DNA of 64,000 nt from Heterohyrax brucei (GCA_028571685.1 CM053140.1:145189701-145253700), one strand, 5' to 3'; counted from the first letter of the stretch, positions 32,871 to 43,931 are shown. Notes: generated by a model from the sequence alone, not told the origin. Program-made: numbers and translations.

Positions 32871-33025
32871 CAAAACCTGTTGTTATCAAGTTTATTCTGA
32901 CTCACAGTGACCCTACAGGACAGAGCTGAACTGCCCTATACGCTTTCCAAGGTGTAGCTGTTAGATTCAAACAGCCAAGCTTTTGGTTAACACTGAGTTG
33001 GTAATCACTGCACCACAGTTCCCTG
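32871..33025 (-). mobile_element. AfroSINE, antisense
   Basis: 'gttgttatcaagtttattctgactcacagtgaccctacaggacagagctgaactgccctatacgctttccaagg' and head 'gttaacactgagttggtaatcactgcaccacagttccc'. Confidence 0.85.
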
Positions 33026-33111
33026 TAGATCAGTAAATGTCCTTTATTTGATAAATCTAGTTCAAGTTGAATTTGTAATCCTTATAAGCAAAACAGTCCT
33101 AATTAACAAAA

Positions 33112-33517
33112 TATTACAAATTGAATTATTTCCCCCCCAAAATAGGTGTTGTCAATCCTAAATTCTAAGCCTATGGTTATAATCCCATTTGGGAATAGGT
33201 GGTCTTTGTTATATTAATGAGGCAAGATTAGGCAGGGCATGTCTTGAGTCAGTTTATTACAAGATATAAAAGGAGAAAATTAAGCAAGCAGAGATGGGGG
33301 AATATAGGTGTCAAGTCACGGAGGAACCTTCAAGGAACCAGGAAACAGAAGCTGAGGGGACAAGGACTTTCCCCTAGAGCCAACAGAAAGTCTTTCCCTA
33401 AAACCGGAGCCTAGATTCAGACTTCCAGTCTCTTAAACTGTGAGTAACTAAATAACACTTTGTTAAAATCATCCACTTGTGGTATTTCTGTTACAGCAGT
33501 AGTAGACAACTGAGACA
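33112..33517 (+). mobile_element. ERVL/MaLR-type solo LTR
   Basis: About 406 bp, related to the LTRs at 25.4, 52.4 and 61.9 kb: 'gaattatttccccccc', 'gttatattaatgaggcaagatt', 'ttgagtcagtttattacaagatataaaag', 'tttcccctagagccaacag' and 'atcatccacttgtggtatttctgttacagcagtagtagacaactgagaca'. Flanks caaaa and caaac are a near 5-bp duplication. There is no internal region. Confidence 0.8.
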
Positions 33518-33591
33518 CAAACCTACTAAATAAGTTTGAAGTAGCATTGCACAAAATGAGGTTTTAGACTGCATTTGCTACAAATCAAAGA

Positions 33592-33708
33592 TGTTGTTGT
33601 TAGGTGCTGTTGAGTTGGTTCTGACTCATTTCAACCCTATGCACAACAGAATGAAACAGTGCCTGGTCTTGCACCATGCCCACAATTGTTTTTATGCTTA
33701 AGGTCAAT
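33592..33708 (-). mobile_element. RTE 3' terminal fragment, antisense
   Basis: 'gatgttgttgttaggtgctgttgagttggttctgactcatttcaaccctatgcacaacagaatgaaacagtgcc' is the RTE 3' terminus in antisense, about 115 bp, 5'-truncated. Confidence 0.85.
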
Positions 33709-33889
33709 ATTAAAAGATGAAAATTATTACTTAAATTCCTAATCTTTCTTTTCTTCATTTATTTCAATGTGTGAAAAGAGAATAATAGAAATATTTACTC
33801 ATAGGATTGTGTGGGACGATGGATCACTTTTGTGTAGCCTTTCTAGCCATGGTCTTGTGTCTCCTACCCAAGTAATTGGTCAGAATTTT

Positions 33890-34540
33890 GCAGATACGGT
33901 AATTGTGATCCACCAAAGAGAATGGCCAGTTTTGCCAACCTGTTAGGTTTGAAAAGAGCCACTCTAGAGGCAAGAGACAGAAGATCCCACCACCACCCAA
34001 AAAGAACAGCCAGGAGGAGAGAGTACATACATCCTTGGGACCTGGGATCCTTTTGCTGAAAAGCCTCTGGAACCAGGAGACTGAGAGAGTGAGCGAGCTG
34101 TGACGATAAAGACGGAAAGACCCGGTGGCGGAAATCCAGCAGCAGAAACTTGGCAGTAAGTGGATGACATGTTAGGCTTCCCAGCCTACAAAGCAAAAAG
34201 CTGAGTGCCTGTGGGCACAGGCCTGCAGCCAGGGAGAGGTGTGCCCATGAGCACAGCTGGGGAGAGGCTGTCCTGAAAGAAGAACTGTATCCTGAGTATT
34301 CCTGAGCCTGAACTGTAACTGCTACTATTGTGGACATGGCTGTAAGTTCTTTGTGGCCATTGCAATGAATTAAGCAAAACCAGCAGAGAAACAGAGAGTG
34401 ATACGGGAGAGATGGTTGATGGCTGCATTGGTAAACAGGGTGCCCAGAGGAAGATGTCTGCCCTCCACCTCATGGAATTAGCCTTGGGCTAGTACTGATC
34501 TTGAGTCTCCTCTCCCCTTGAGACATTAGAGGAGGTCAGA
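33890..34540 (+). mobile_element. GC-rich block, possible LTR-retroelement fragment
   Basis: Clearly more GC-rich than its flanks, with long open frames on the minus strand (33864-34337) that look incidental. Phrases such as 'agaacagccaggaggagag', 'cttgggacctgggatcc' and 'ctctggaaccaggagac' resemble the central part of the MaLR-type LTRs in this window. It may therefore be a diverged LTR or a piece of its internal region. I cannot assign a family and see no edges. Confidence 0.35.
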
Positions 34541-34564
34541 CACTGTCCCCTCCCCCAGCCATTT

Positions 34565-34703
34565 AAAAAAAATTTTTTTTATTTAACATGACTGAGTGAA
34601 AATGTACATTCCCGTATAAATTTACATGCCCACCTCTATGCAGCTTCCACTGCTCTCCCTGTCCAGTGACAGCACGCTATCCCTCTCTGCTCCATACGTG
34701 TCG
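34565..34703 (-). mobile_element. 5'-truncated L1 3' end, antisense
   Basis: A T/A-rich start, then 'aacatgactgagtgaaaatgtacattcccgtataaatttacatgccc', is the reverse complement of the last ~140 bp of the L1 at 15.8 kb. A perfect 12-bp duplication ccccagccattt lies at 34553-34564 and 34704-34715. It is a recent dead-on-arrival insertion. Confidence 0.93.
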
Positions 34704-34892
34704 CCCCAGCCATTTTTATGGGTTGTTTTGAGTGTTAAATAAGCCAACATGTGGAAAATATCCGGTGTAAAGTAGGCACTCTGTGTCAGTTATATATTTA
34801 CCATTGTTGTTATTTTGCTGCAGTTGGTACCCCAAATTTACATTTACTCTGTTATCTTACCCAGGGATAGCCCATTCTGTGATAGACCCCAT

Positions 34893-35061
34893 ACATAAAA
34901 ACCAAACCAAACCCACTGCCCTCAAGTCAATTCCCACTTGTAGCAATCCTATAAACAGTATAGAACTGCCCTGTAGAGTTTCCAAGGAATGCCTGGTGGA
35001 TTCGAACTGCCAATCTCTTGGTTAGCAGTTGTAGCACTTAACCACTGTGCCATTCGAGTTT
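34893..35061 (-). mobile_element. AfroSINE, antisense
   Basis: 'aaaaaccaaaccaaacccactgccctcaagtcaattcccacttgtagcaatcc' through 'tggattcgaactgccaatctcttggttagcagttgtagcacttaaccactgtgcc'. Complete and moderately conserved. Confidence 0.9.
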
Positions 35062-35215
35062 CCATAATCTTATTTAATTCACACAATAAACCAATGAGGT
35101 GAATATTATTATAATCATTTTACGGGGGATGGGAATTGAGGCTCAGAGCCATCAGGCCCTTGTCTAAAGACAAAGACCCAACAACAGCAGAGCCAGAATC
35201 CATGTACTGTGATGA
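35062..35215 (-). mobile_element. MIR, antisense
   Basis: 'atcttatttaattcacacaataaaccaatgaggtgaatattattataatcattttacgggggatgggaattgaggctcagag' is unmistakable MIR antisense. The SINE before it marks its edge. Confidence 0.85.
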
Positions 35216-36029
35216 CCAAAACACGCAATAGAAAACCTTTCCCTCTATACCAGTGTGTAATTTAAAATGGGTCATCATCAAAGCAGAAGAAATGATATTT
35301 CCCTCAGGATATGAAATCACAGAATTAGGTCTAGGTTCATAGATTAATAATGTTTCCCGACAAGTGGCCTAACTATGCTGTAAAGAGAGCAGAATAGCTT
35401 TAGCAAGAAGTATGCTAACAAGAAAAGGTCTGCAATCACTGACTTCTTAGAAGGTATCCAGTTCTCTATGCTATCATTGCCTACGTCTCCTCACTCCACC
35501 AGTGCAGCCGTGGGAATTCAACCGTAATTCAGATGCAGCAAGGATGCTATGGCAGCCTAGAAGGAAAACACTTAGCCTAGCCTAGAGTGTCAGGAAAGTC
35601 TTGAAGGGGGTCTACACTGAGCTAAAGCCAAGAGTGGGGACTAAGGAACATGGAGGAAAAGGAAAGCAGAGTGAAATTATGACATTCCAGGTGAAAAGAA
35701 AGCCTAAGCTATGGTGGAGATTCAAACATGCATGGTCCAAACTCCAGCAGAGAACAACCTCCAGACTACTGGAGTAAGACTTGGTTGTGGAATACGAGTA
35801 AGGACGCTTTAAGAGATAAACAGAGCCAAGATTAAGAGAAGTTTTGTAAACCATTATGGAGTGCTGACTTTGCCTTCGTAAACGTTTTCAGCAAGAAAGT
35901 TTGAATTTACATGTCAGGATAAGTCATTTTCTGTGGCCATATGATAATAAAATATTCTTCAGTCAATTTCCCTCATCTATTTTAACTTCTAGCGCCTCCT
36001 CCCAGACTCAGTCTCCATTCCAACCTGGT
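35216..36029. other. Non-coding DNA, nothing recognised
   Basis: No repeat signature or supported exon. The sequence at 35590-35870 ('gagctaaagccaagagtgg...agattaagagaagttttgtaaaccattatgg') resembles an old interspersed repeat of a type I cannot name. Confidence 0.4.
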
Positions 36030-36234
36030 AAGCAATTTCCATGGTATAAATTTTGACTCACGGCAACCCCATGTGTATCAGAGTAGAACTGTCTTCATAG
36101 CATTTGCAGTGCTTAGTTTTTGGAAGTAAATCACCAAAGCCTTTCTTCTGAGATGTGTCTGGGTGGACTCCAGCTGCCAGCCTTTCAGTTAGCAGGCAAG
36201 CAAGTTAACCATTTGTACCACCTAGGAATTCTTC
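36030..36234 (-). mobile_element. AfroSINE, antisense, longer subfamily
   Basis: 'ttttgactcacggcaaccccatgtgtatcagagtagaactgtcttcatagc', 'aaatcaccaaagcctttcttctgagatgtgtctgggtggactcc' and head 'ttagcaggcaagcaagttaaccatttgtaccacc'. Confidence 0.85.
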
Positions 36235-38718
36235 AGCTTGATAGTTAACTGGAAAATACTGAGAGTAGGAAAGATTGGCTAGAAGAGGAACAAGAATGCA
36301 ATAATAGCATCCGATTGGACTCTATTCAATTACTTGATACTGCAAAATAAGTTACCCCTAAATTTAGCAGTTGAAATAACACATATTTTTTATCTCACAC
36401 AATTTCTGAGCACGAGGAATTCAAAGGAGTTTAGTTGAATAGTTCTTCCTATTTTGAAAGAAGAAACTTAGTAAGGTAATGTGTTGAATACATAGAAGAT
36501 GCCAAATAAATATCAATGCCCTTCACTTTTTCTTCTCTCAACTGCTTACTTATTTCTCACCACACAGGCCTCTGGTTTTTACATTCTGAGAAGAGAGAAA
36601 GCATAATTTACCAGTACACACAGCTTTTGAGTCATCGTTTTACTGCTACTGATGTGAACGCCACATTCATCACATAATATATTGTGAAAAAGAGGAAATA
36701 TTGATCAATCCTTTTATTTATTAGAGTAATGGGGTAACAGTGCTGGAAACCAAATTTTGTTTTAATATGATTGATTTTAAAGGGACAGTACGAAAAATAT
36801 TTTTCATTTAATCTCATTTAAACCAGTTAAATTGATTTCCTTAAGTTCAGAACAGCCAAAAGGGCTTACAGATTCATTTCCACTAGTTTAGAAAGATGTC
36901 ACATGTACTAGAGAGGATATTTCTTTTAGTGCTGAGGTGTCAAGGAAGGCTGGTCTATTATACTACTGATGCAATGAAGATAATATCCATTTCTAAAGGT
37001 TCCAAGTGATCACTGAACCCTTCTCTAAATCTAATATAAAACAAATCCTTACCCTAAAATTTAATGCTTTCTACCCTCAAAGAAAACACGAGACTATATC
37101 GGTCAACTCTTTAATACTTTGTTAACACCGGGTCAAAAACAAATGGGCAACTGGGTAAAAGTCAAATAAACCTGGGGTAATTAAAAGCCACATTCTTCTT
37201 TTCCTGTTCTTCCCTGAAAGCTGGATGATAGATGTATTTACTAAATGCATTATGCCCATAGTACGTTGCCAAGTGCTCCAGTAAATGTATTTAACCCCGT
37301 TTAATTAACTATCTTGAAGAACACTGTTACAACTTGCCTAATATTCAGTTATGCCTTATTTCTAATGGAGAGTTGGGTTGAGAGTCTTCTCTTTTACGTT
37401 TCTTTTTCCAGTCAATACGTTTATTGAGCATCTGCTGTGCAAGGTGCTGTGTTAGACACTGTACTAGTCACTATCAGAGATAAGGAGATGAGGGAAAAAT
37501 AGATTGTGTTCTTAGACAACTTATATTTACCTGGGGATATAAGATACGTAGAGAGACTTATAATATCAGGGCATACTTTTTGTTATTCCTTATTAATTCT
37601 TGTGTGAGAATTAGCAGACTTGTTTTATTGCCTGAAAATTAATTATTATCCTTTGCTAGCTACATTAATGAAATATAGAAGATGTGGAATGTTTCTGAAG
37701 ACTATGAATTACTACAACTTGTTCTCAACAACATAAGAAGTGAAGTGTACCTTGATTAAAGGAGCAAACAGTGATGAGGAGAGAGGATTGATATTTGGAC
37801 AAACAGCAAATGCAAATAAATTTTTGATGGGCTTGATGAAAGGAGAAAGATAAAATTGCTTCACAGTCAGGAGACAATGTGAAGAATATAATTACATTTC
37901 TGATACTAAACAAATACAATTGGGAAATGTACCACTGTCATCTAAGACTATTAGCAACTAAATACCCTCTCATTGCTTGAAGCCTTTGCTAAAGGAATCT
38001 GATACAGGAAGGTCCTAACAAGTTTTATGGCAATGTATCTGTTTTGTACGAAGATTTTTAAACCAGTTCAATGTGGACTACTTTACAATGGCTGTCCCTT
38101 TAACAACAACTTTCTCTGCTCCAACACAGCTGTCATTCACATTCATTTGATCTGTGGGAAATCAAGAATCAACAGTGGCAATAGCCAGGTTAAGCAGAGT
38201 CTGTAGAAGGCGCTGATGTAACTTGATCCTGTCTTCTGATACACACACCTGCTGTTACCACTTGGCCTGGGTTAAATGCTTTAACTGAACCATTGCTCCA
38301 GTGGTGTAGTGTTGTGCAGCAGAGACAGTTAGGGCCTAGACAAGGCTGTCATATGAACTCCTTTCAACAGACAGCTAGTTTTCTTCTCCCAAACTGGCTG
38401 AAAATATAACAGAATCTGTAACAGTATGCAATGGCTTTAAAATGTACTGGCTACAACTGAATGGTCTGCTTTAACCAAGTTTAAAAAGAACCAGTTAATA
38501 GAAGAAATTATACTTATAAAAATAAGCTGCTTATTAAATACAGCTTCAGACAGAATTCTAATTTAATCCTTTCAAAATGAAAGTCTTGTTAATTCACAAT
38601 ACACATGCGTCAGATGTTCAAGTTGGTGGAAAAATCTCCTTTATAAAGACCCTGGATTCTCCTGTAGGTTCACACGAGCATGCACATCAACACACCTGTC
38701 TGCACTATTGCTATTTAA
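36235..38718. other. Repeat-poor interval
   Basis: About 2.5 kb with almost no recognisable transposons; only a weak MIR-like piece near 37418-37490 ('tttattgagcatctgctgtgcaaggtgctgtgttagacactg') and an old repeat-like 'caaaataagttacccctaaatttagcagttgaaataac' near 36342. No coding exon is supported. This may be conserved or functionally constrained non-coding DNA. Confidence 0.4.
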
Positions 38719-38729
38719 CTAAAGTCTCT

Positions 38730-38748
38730 CCGACTCGACGGCACTTGG
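38730..38748 (+). mobile_element. 19-bp insertion of a SINE/RTE 3' terminus
   Basis: ccgactcgacggcacttgg is inserted between two perfect copies of the 11-bp ctaaagtctct (38719-38729 and 38749-38759). The inserted bases match the extreme 3' end of the RTE/AfroSINE tail (gactcgacggcac) plus 'ttgg'. The duplication shows it arrived by target-primed integration. Confidence 0.85.
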
Positions 38749-38766
38749 CTAAAGTCTCTTGGACCG

Positions 38767-38802
38767 CACACGTGTGTGTGCATGTGTGTGTGTGTGTGTG
38801 TG
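38767..38802. repeat. (GT)n microsatellite
   Basis: cgtgtgtgtgcatg followed by about nine gt units. Confidence 0.9.
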
Positions 38803-40829
38803 CTTAAAAATAGAACTGTTGCATTCTTTTTTTTTTCCATAACTATAATTATCCCAGATTGTTTTTAAACCAAACCCGACAACAACAACAATAGCAACCA
38901 CCACCAATGAGTTTGGGGTTCTTTCTACATTCTAGTGTGGAGACCAATTTTCTCCCTTCTGAATGGCACTCACCTTGTGTGTAGATTAACCCTAATTTCA
39001 AACATATGCTTAGCCTCTTTATCTCAAACCAGAGTAATTTGTACGTTACAGCCATCACTTTGCAGTGGTAAGCAGGTTAAAAACCGTCTTCTAGATGAGA
39101 TAAAATAGATTCTGTGGGTAGGAACTGAGAACCAGGGCACAGAGGCACAATGGGGAAAGCTGATAAATAGTTGGATTGGGAAATGAAGAAATCTGGGGAA
39201 GCTACTGAACCTTACAAAGAGAGAAAGGAAGAAAAGAAACACTGATACAGTTTAGAGAGATAAAGTGAAGGAAACAGCTGTGGAAAAGTAAAATTTTCAG
39301 TCTTCTGTGGATCAAGGATCCAAAAAATAAAATCAGCTAATTTATATGTAACAGGAATAGGTTATGGAAAGACACCACATGTTTGATCTAGTAGTTATCT
39401 CTACGTCCCATTCAAGAACGGGACAAAGAAAACACAGATACTACTTAACCAAACAAACTAAAAAAATTCAACCTTGTATGGTAACGTTAGCTCCAATCAC
39501 ACTGTTGATTTTAATTTTGCCTGTTTCTATGTGGCCTATTCGCAAAGAATTTTTTCTATTGCAAAGTAATTTCCATATACTGTAGAATTGTTGAGATTGT
39601 TGTGATTTCAGAAAGACATTGAAAAGGAGATTTGAGGTCCTATTGCAAGATCCAAAGAGGCAAAACACCTTCAGACCCTTGAATGTTTTTAGATGAGAGT
39701 AGCAACATAGTCAGAACGCTCTTTGTTCAGAGAGTTAGGTTTCCACTCACTCAATCTCATGCCATATTTATGCAGAAATTTTAAACAGAAATTGCACCGT
39801 CAGTCACAGAACTGAGTATGTGAGGGAGAAAGTCCCGAGGTCCACCTCTCCTATTGTCATGTCTGGTTAGGAAAGGACACTGAGAGCAGAGACAGCGGAA
39901 GAGGGCTACCGCTACAAGCTGGAATGTTGTTTCCCCTTCTCATCCTGCCACCTGTAGAACCATTTAACAGGGCAAATGATGCTAGTTCTGACTCTTTAAC
40001 TATGTGTTCCGAAGACTTCAGATTGATAGAGCCACTAGGGTACTCAGAATCGATGAGCATAATGGAAGCATTGCAAAAATAACATCATCACATATTTGTT
40101 TCTCAAAACCGGAGAGGCAATCAGATTTAGGAAAGCTATGAAAGTGAAAATTATATAACCAAACCAAGGTTTGTTGTGCATGTGTTTGTGGCATCTTTAA
40201 ATCTAATCATGAAAGAACTTTCTAGCTGTTAAAAAAAAAAATCACTGATTTCATATGGTGTCTTTGTTCCAGTAGTTTCTGGCTTCCCAATTTCTTGTTA
40301 AAAAAAAAACTTAGAGAAAAATACAACTCTTTTTACTTGAAACTCTCCAACTGTGCTTTGTTCATCATTCGAGCTACGTTCTATCGCCAATGTTCCAATT
40401 ACAGTGATTTATACTCTAAGGAAGCAGCTCTCACAGTTAGCAGCTCCTTAAAAAAGCATGAAAGGTGCTGAAGAAACAGACAACTTATCTGGCATGTGGT
40501 TTTATTACTGTGGTGGCATATTTTTACCGTGTCTATTGTCCCACAGAGAATTGATATTGATGAGGCAGATGGTAACACTGTTTCAATGAGCATATAATGG
40601 CAATAATTATTCAATTTGTGCCAGTACCATGGAACCTGTAGAAAGAAGTGCCCTCATTTTTAGTCATGAAGAAAAGATACTGATGTTCTTGAAGATGAAA
40701 TTTTTAGTAATAGTCTTATTTACCAGCAGGAAAGTATTATACCCTCCTCAAAAAACATTTCCCCACACTATTTCAAATGAGCAAATTTTTCAGTAAATAA
40801 AGTATTATGACCTTTATTTGACAGATAAT
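38803..40829. other. Repeat-poor non-coding DNA
   Basis: No transposable element is confidently recognised over 2 kb, and no supported exon. Two A runs occur at about 40230 and 40300. Together with 36.2-38.7 kb this forms the least repeat-invaded part of the window. Confidence 0.4.
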
Positions 40830-40935
40830 AATACTAATGGCAGCTATTGTCTCTACAGTGGTTTCTAGTTTATGAAGTGCTTTTTGTCTTTCTCACTGTT
40901 ACATATGAGGTAGGTAGGACAGTTACTAATGTTTT
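40830..40935 (-). mobile_element. MIR, antisense (partial)
   Basis: 'aatggcagctattgtctctacagtggtttctagtttatgaagtgctttttgtctttctcactgttacatatgaggtaggtaggac' follows the antisense MIR 3' half. Confidence 0.55.
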
Positions 40936-41061
40936 CTCAGTCTTAACTACGATACACAGCAACTTCTAGGTGTTTGCTCTTATCACTGCTCCTGCAGGTA
41001 TACTATCCCCTGCCCTGGGAACTGTTGAAGGATAACAGAAATGTCCATCATTAATGTTCTA

Positions 41062-41213
41062 CCCATTACCATCAAGTCAATTTCAACTCTTAATGACCAC
41101 ACAGGACAGAGCAGCACTGCCCCACAGAGTTTCCAAGGAGTGATTGGTGGATTCAAACTGCCAACCTTTTAGTTAACAGCCATGCTCTTAACCACTGTGC
41201 CATCAGGACTCCA
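41062..41213 (-). mobile_element. AfroSINE, antisense
   Basis: 'ccatcaagtcaatttcaactcttaatgaccacacaggacagagcagcactgccccacagagtttccaaggag' and 'gttaacagccatgctcttaaccactgtgccatcaggactcc'. Confidence 0.88.
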
Positions 41214-41858
41214 CTAATAATCTAGATAACCTCAAAACTATTTCTAAGTGTTCTTTTAATCAAGCATTACTGGAATCCCCAAGCAGCATGTCAGTAGTGA
41301 GCAGTAAGACAGTGTAAGTATTTCAAGCGTGAATGCCAAATTTTCCGTGATATCAATCCACAGGTAGACTTCCCCTTGGTAGCTAAATGCTGCTTCAATC
41401 TTAACACTCCATGAATACATCAATAGTGTAAGATAACTCTACCTTACCAGTAATTGCCATATAAAGGGCTTGTCAGTGACAAAGTTATGCTATCATCATT
41501 TACATACATTTAAGCTATAGATGTAAACTCATATCTACTCACTCTAGGCATAGTCGGTGTCTGTTACCTGCAGAAGGCTGTGGCGTGTCAGATGGTCAGA
41601 CCATAAATACCCGTTCTGAATACACAGTGATGATATTAGCACCTGCCCTACTACTCCCCACAGACATGATATTCCCAGCTGACCTACTAATCCCTCAGCC
41701 ATTAAATATTTCTGTGTCTACTAGTTACAAGTTGCAGTAACACATATGTGAGAGATTCATTTATGAATGAGGTACAATCCTCGAGTTTCTAAGGGGGATA
41801 AAAAAGCATATGGGTAAAAGTATTTACCATTCTGTACATATTTTTAAGTACATACTAG
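41214..41858. other. Non-coding DNA, nothing recognised
   Basis: No element or exon recognised in about 645 bp. Confidence 0.45.
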
Positions 41859-41864
41859 ACAGAA

Positions 41865-42113
41865 AACCTCGTGATGCAATGGTAAAGTGCTATGGTTGCT
41901 AACAAAAAGACCAACAATTTGAATCTACCACGTAGGTGCTTCTTGGAAAACCTGGTGGCGTGGTGGTTAAGTGTTACATCTGCCAACAAAAAGATCAGCA
42001 CTTCAAATCCACCAGGCGCCTCCTGGAAAATCTATAGGCAGTTCTGTTCTTTCCTAGAGGGTTGCTATGAGTCAGAATCAACTCAATAGGAACACTATTT
42101 TTTGTTGTTTTTA
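41865..42113 (+). mobile_element. Dimeric AfroSINE (two heads, one tail)
   Basis: A first tRNA-like head and upstream body (41865-41947, 'aacctcgtgatgcaatggtaaagtgctatggttgctaac...gtgcttcttgg') runs directly into a second complete SINE (41948-42113, 'acctggtggcgtggtggttaag...gagtcagaatcaactcaatagg'). A short direct repeat acagaa lies outside the pair at 41859 and 42114. The remainder of the first SINE does not reappear after the second, so this is not a simple nested insertion. Confidence 0.75.
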
Positions 42114-42204
42114 ACAGAACATTTACCTACACAGAACAAATAATCCCCAAACAAATTAAAAGCATTCATTATTATTACTGATAATTGTTGTTGCTATCAT
42201 ATTA

Positions 42205-42405
42205 TTAGGTCCCAGAGTGGGGCCAACAGTTATGTGCTTGGCTACCAGCTGAAAGACTGGCAGCCGTCTAAAGGCACCTTGGAAGACAGACCTGGTGATC
42301 TGCTTCCAAAAGTTCACATCCTTGAAAATCCCAAGGAGCAGTTCTACTCTGCACATGTGGGGAAGTCATGAGTTGTAAGCAACTCCATGGCCACTAACAC
42401 CACCA
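42205..42405 (+). mobile_element. AfroSINE, longer subfamily
   Basis: 'ggccaacagttatgtgcttggctaccagctgaaagactgg', 'gcaccttggaagacagacctggtgatctgcttccaaaag' and 'ggaagtcatgagttgtaagcaactccatggcc'. Confidence 0.8.
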
Positions 42406-42511
42406 CAGTGTTATTATTTGTTGCCTACAGTGAAATTTATGACAATAATTTAAAACTGATATTAATCTCTCTGAAAAAACAAATAGCAAGGAATGAACTA
42501 TTCAATATGCT

Positions 42512-42795
42512 GCCCAAGGTGATTCTGTTGTAGACTTCTCACCTGCCATGCAGGAGACCCAGGTTCAGTTCCTAGCCAAAGCATCTCAAGTGCAATCCCC
42601 ACTAGTCTGTCAATGAAGGTTTGGGTGTTGCTGTGATGCTGAGCAGGTCTCTGCTGAGCTTCCAGATTAAGATGGACTAGGAAAAAAGTCCAGGCCTACT
42701 TCTAAAATCAGCCAGTGAAAACCCTGTGGACCACACAATCCAATTCCTTTGTGCATACAGTTGCCATGAGTCAGGACAACAATTAATAACAATCC
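42512..42795 (+). mobile_element. tRNA-Gly-derived SINE with RTE-type tail
   Basis: The first 72 bases align throughout with a tRNA-Gly(GCC): 'gtgattctgttgtagacttctcacctgccatgcaggagacccaggttcagttcctagcc' keeps the A box region, the GCC anticodon in 'ctgccat' and the B box 'ggttcagttcc'. It is not a functional tRNA gene: several stem bases are mismatched and it continues into a 210-bp body ('gctgtgatgctgagcaggtctctgctgagcttccagattaagatggactagg') ending 'gttgccatgagtcaggac'. This tRNA head differs from the other SINEs here, but the tail is shared. Confidence 0.85.
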
Positions 42796-43854
42796 ACAAG
42801 ATTTAATTCAATCTTTTCAGAATGCTAGGTCTTGCAACATACCTGAAGTTATCTGCTTATATTTTTTTTAATTCAGAAAGTGATATTTTACTACAGATCC
42901 TCAGATTGAATCTAATATTTTCATTGTGATTTTAATAAGCAGCTTTATGCTAGCTAGACCTTGAAAATATAGTTATGCTACTGGCTATTGTTAGATTGCA
43001 GTTTTTCTTTTTTTGGTATGCATTTATTTGTTTATTTATTGTTGCTATTGACAGTTTTGCTCCGGCAGCCGTGAGGGTGAGTGCACTGAGATCAACAGCA
43101 GAAGCAGCGGAAGCGGGTGGGATGTGTGAGTTAGGGTTCAGCCTTGGTTAAAAAATGCAAGTGTGCCTGAAAGTAGGTGTGAAATTGAAAGCTGAATATA
43201 GTGGCATAAGTGAGCAGGGAATATGTATAAGAGAAAAGAAACAAGAAAAGGTGAGAGATACTACATTACGCATCCCCAGTGCAACAAGCAGGCCTGGAAA
43301 AGAGAAACATTCAAATAATTATCATGAGACAGTTTTTACTGATGGCCCCTGATCACTGGTTCTCCCTAGAGACCCAGCCCTTAGCTCAACAAGCCACGTA
43401 GATATGGTCCCCGCTCTAAGTGCATGCCACAGTCTCTGTGTTTCTGGTTGAATTATTTGTAAAATTAAGAACAATCTCCACAAGTGTTCCTAGATCAGGC
43501 TTCAGGAGTTCAGGGAGAGTGTGAGGTTGGGGTAGGATTGCCTGGTGGACAGGAAGGAGGGGAAAGCAGGAACAGGTATATCACACTGGGTAAGGCAGAG
43601 CTGCAGGCACTTTTAGAACAGGTCAGTTAACTTTATAATATGCTTCTAGGATCCAGAAAATTATTTACAAGCTTCAAGTATTTCAGTCTTCACTTACCGA
43701 AGAGAAAAAAAGGAGCGAAATTCATTTTTAATACCACTCCACACTATAAATGAAGCAAAAATTTAAGGGTCATTTATATCTGGAAGTCATTTTGCCCACA
43801 GGAGACAAGTCCTTCATTAAACCAAGAGCTTGGCCACACCTGACACTGCTTCCC

Positions 43855-43855
<1 letters not shown>
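42796..43855. other. Non-coding DNA with a GC-rich patch
   Basis: No transposon recognised. At 43,050-43,125 a short GC-rich segment contains 'gtgagggtgagtgc', a good splice-donor match. There is no matching exon structure I can support. Confidence 0.35.
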
Positions 43856-43916
<61 letters not shown>

Positions 43917-43931
43917 CACACACACACACAC
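43856..43931. repeat. (CA)n microsatellite
   Basis: About 37 ca units with a single 'cg' interruption near 43909. Long and nearly pure, so likely length-polymorphic. Confidence 0.97.

Noticed and set aside
33864..34337. 157-codon minus-strand open frame in the GC-rich block
   Set aside because: GC-rich sequence has fewer stops by chance. The frame overlaps other open frames on the same strand and the DNA looks like a repeat. No domain is recognised.
42512..42583. Functional tRNA-Gly gene
   Set aside because: Stem mismatches are visible and the sequence continues into a SINE body and tail, so it is a SINE head.
43065..43100. Splice donor 'gtgagggtgagtgc' in a small GC-rich patch as a first exon
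   Set aside because: The upstream sequence is AT-rich without promoter features and no acceptor partner is evident. Too weak to list as a feature.
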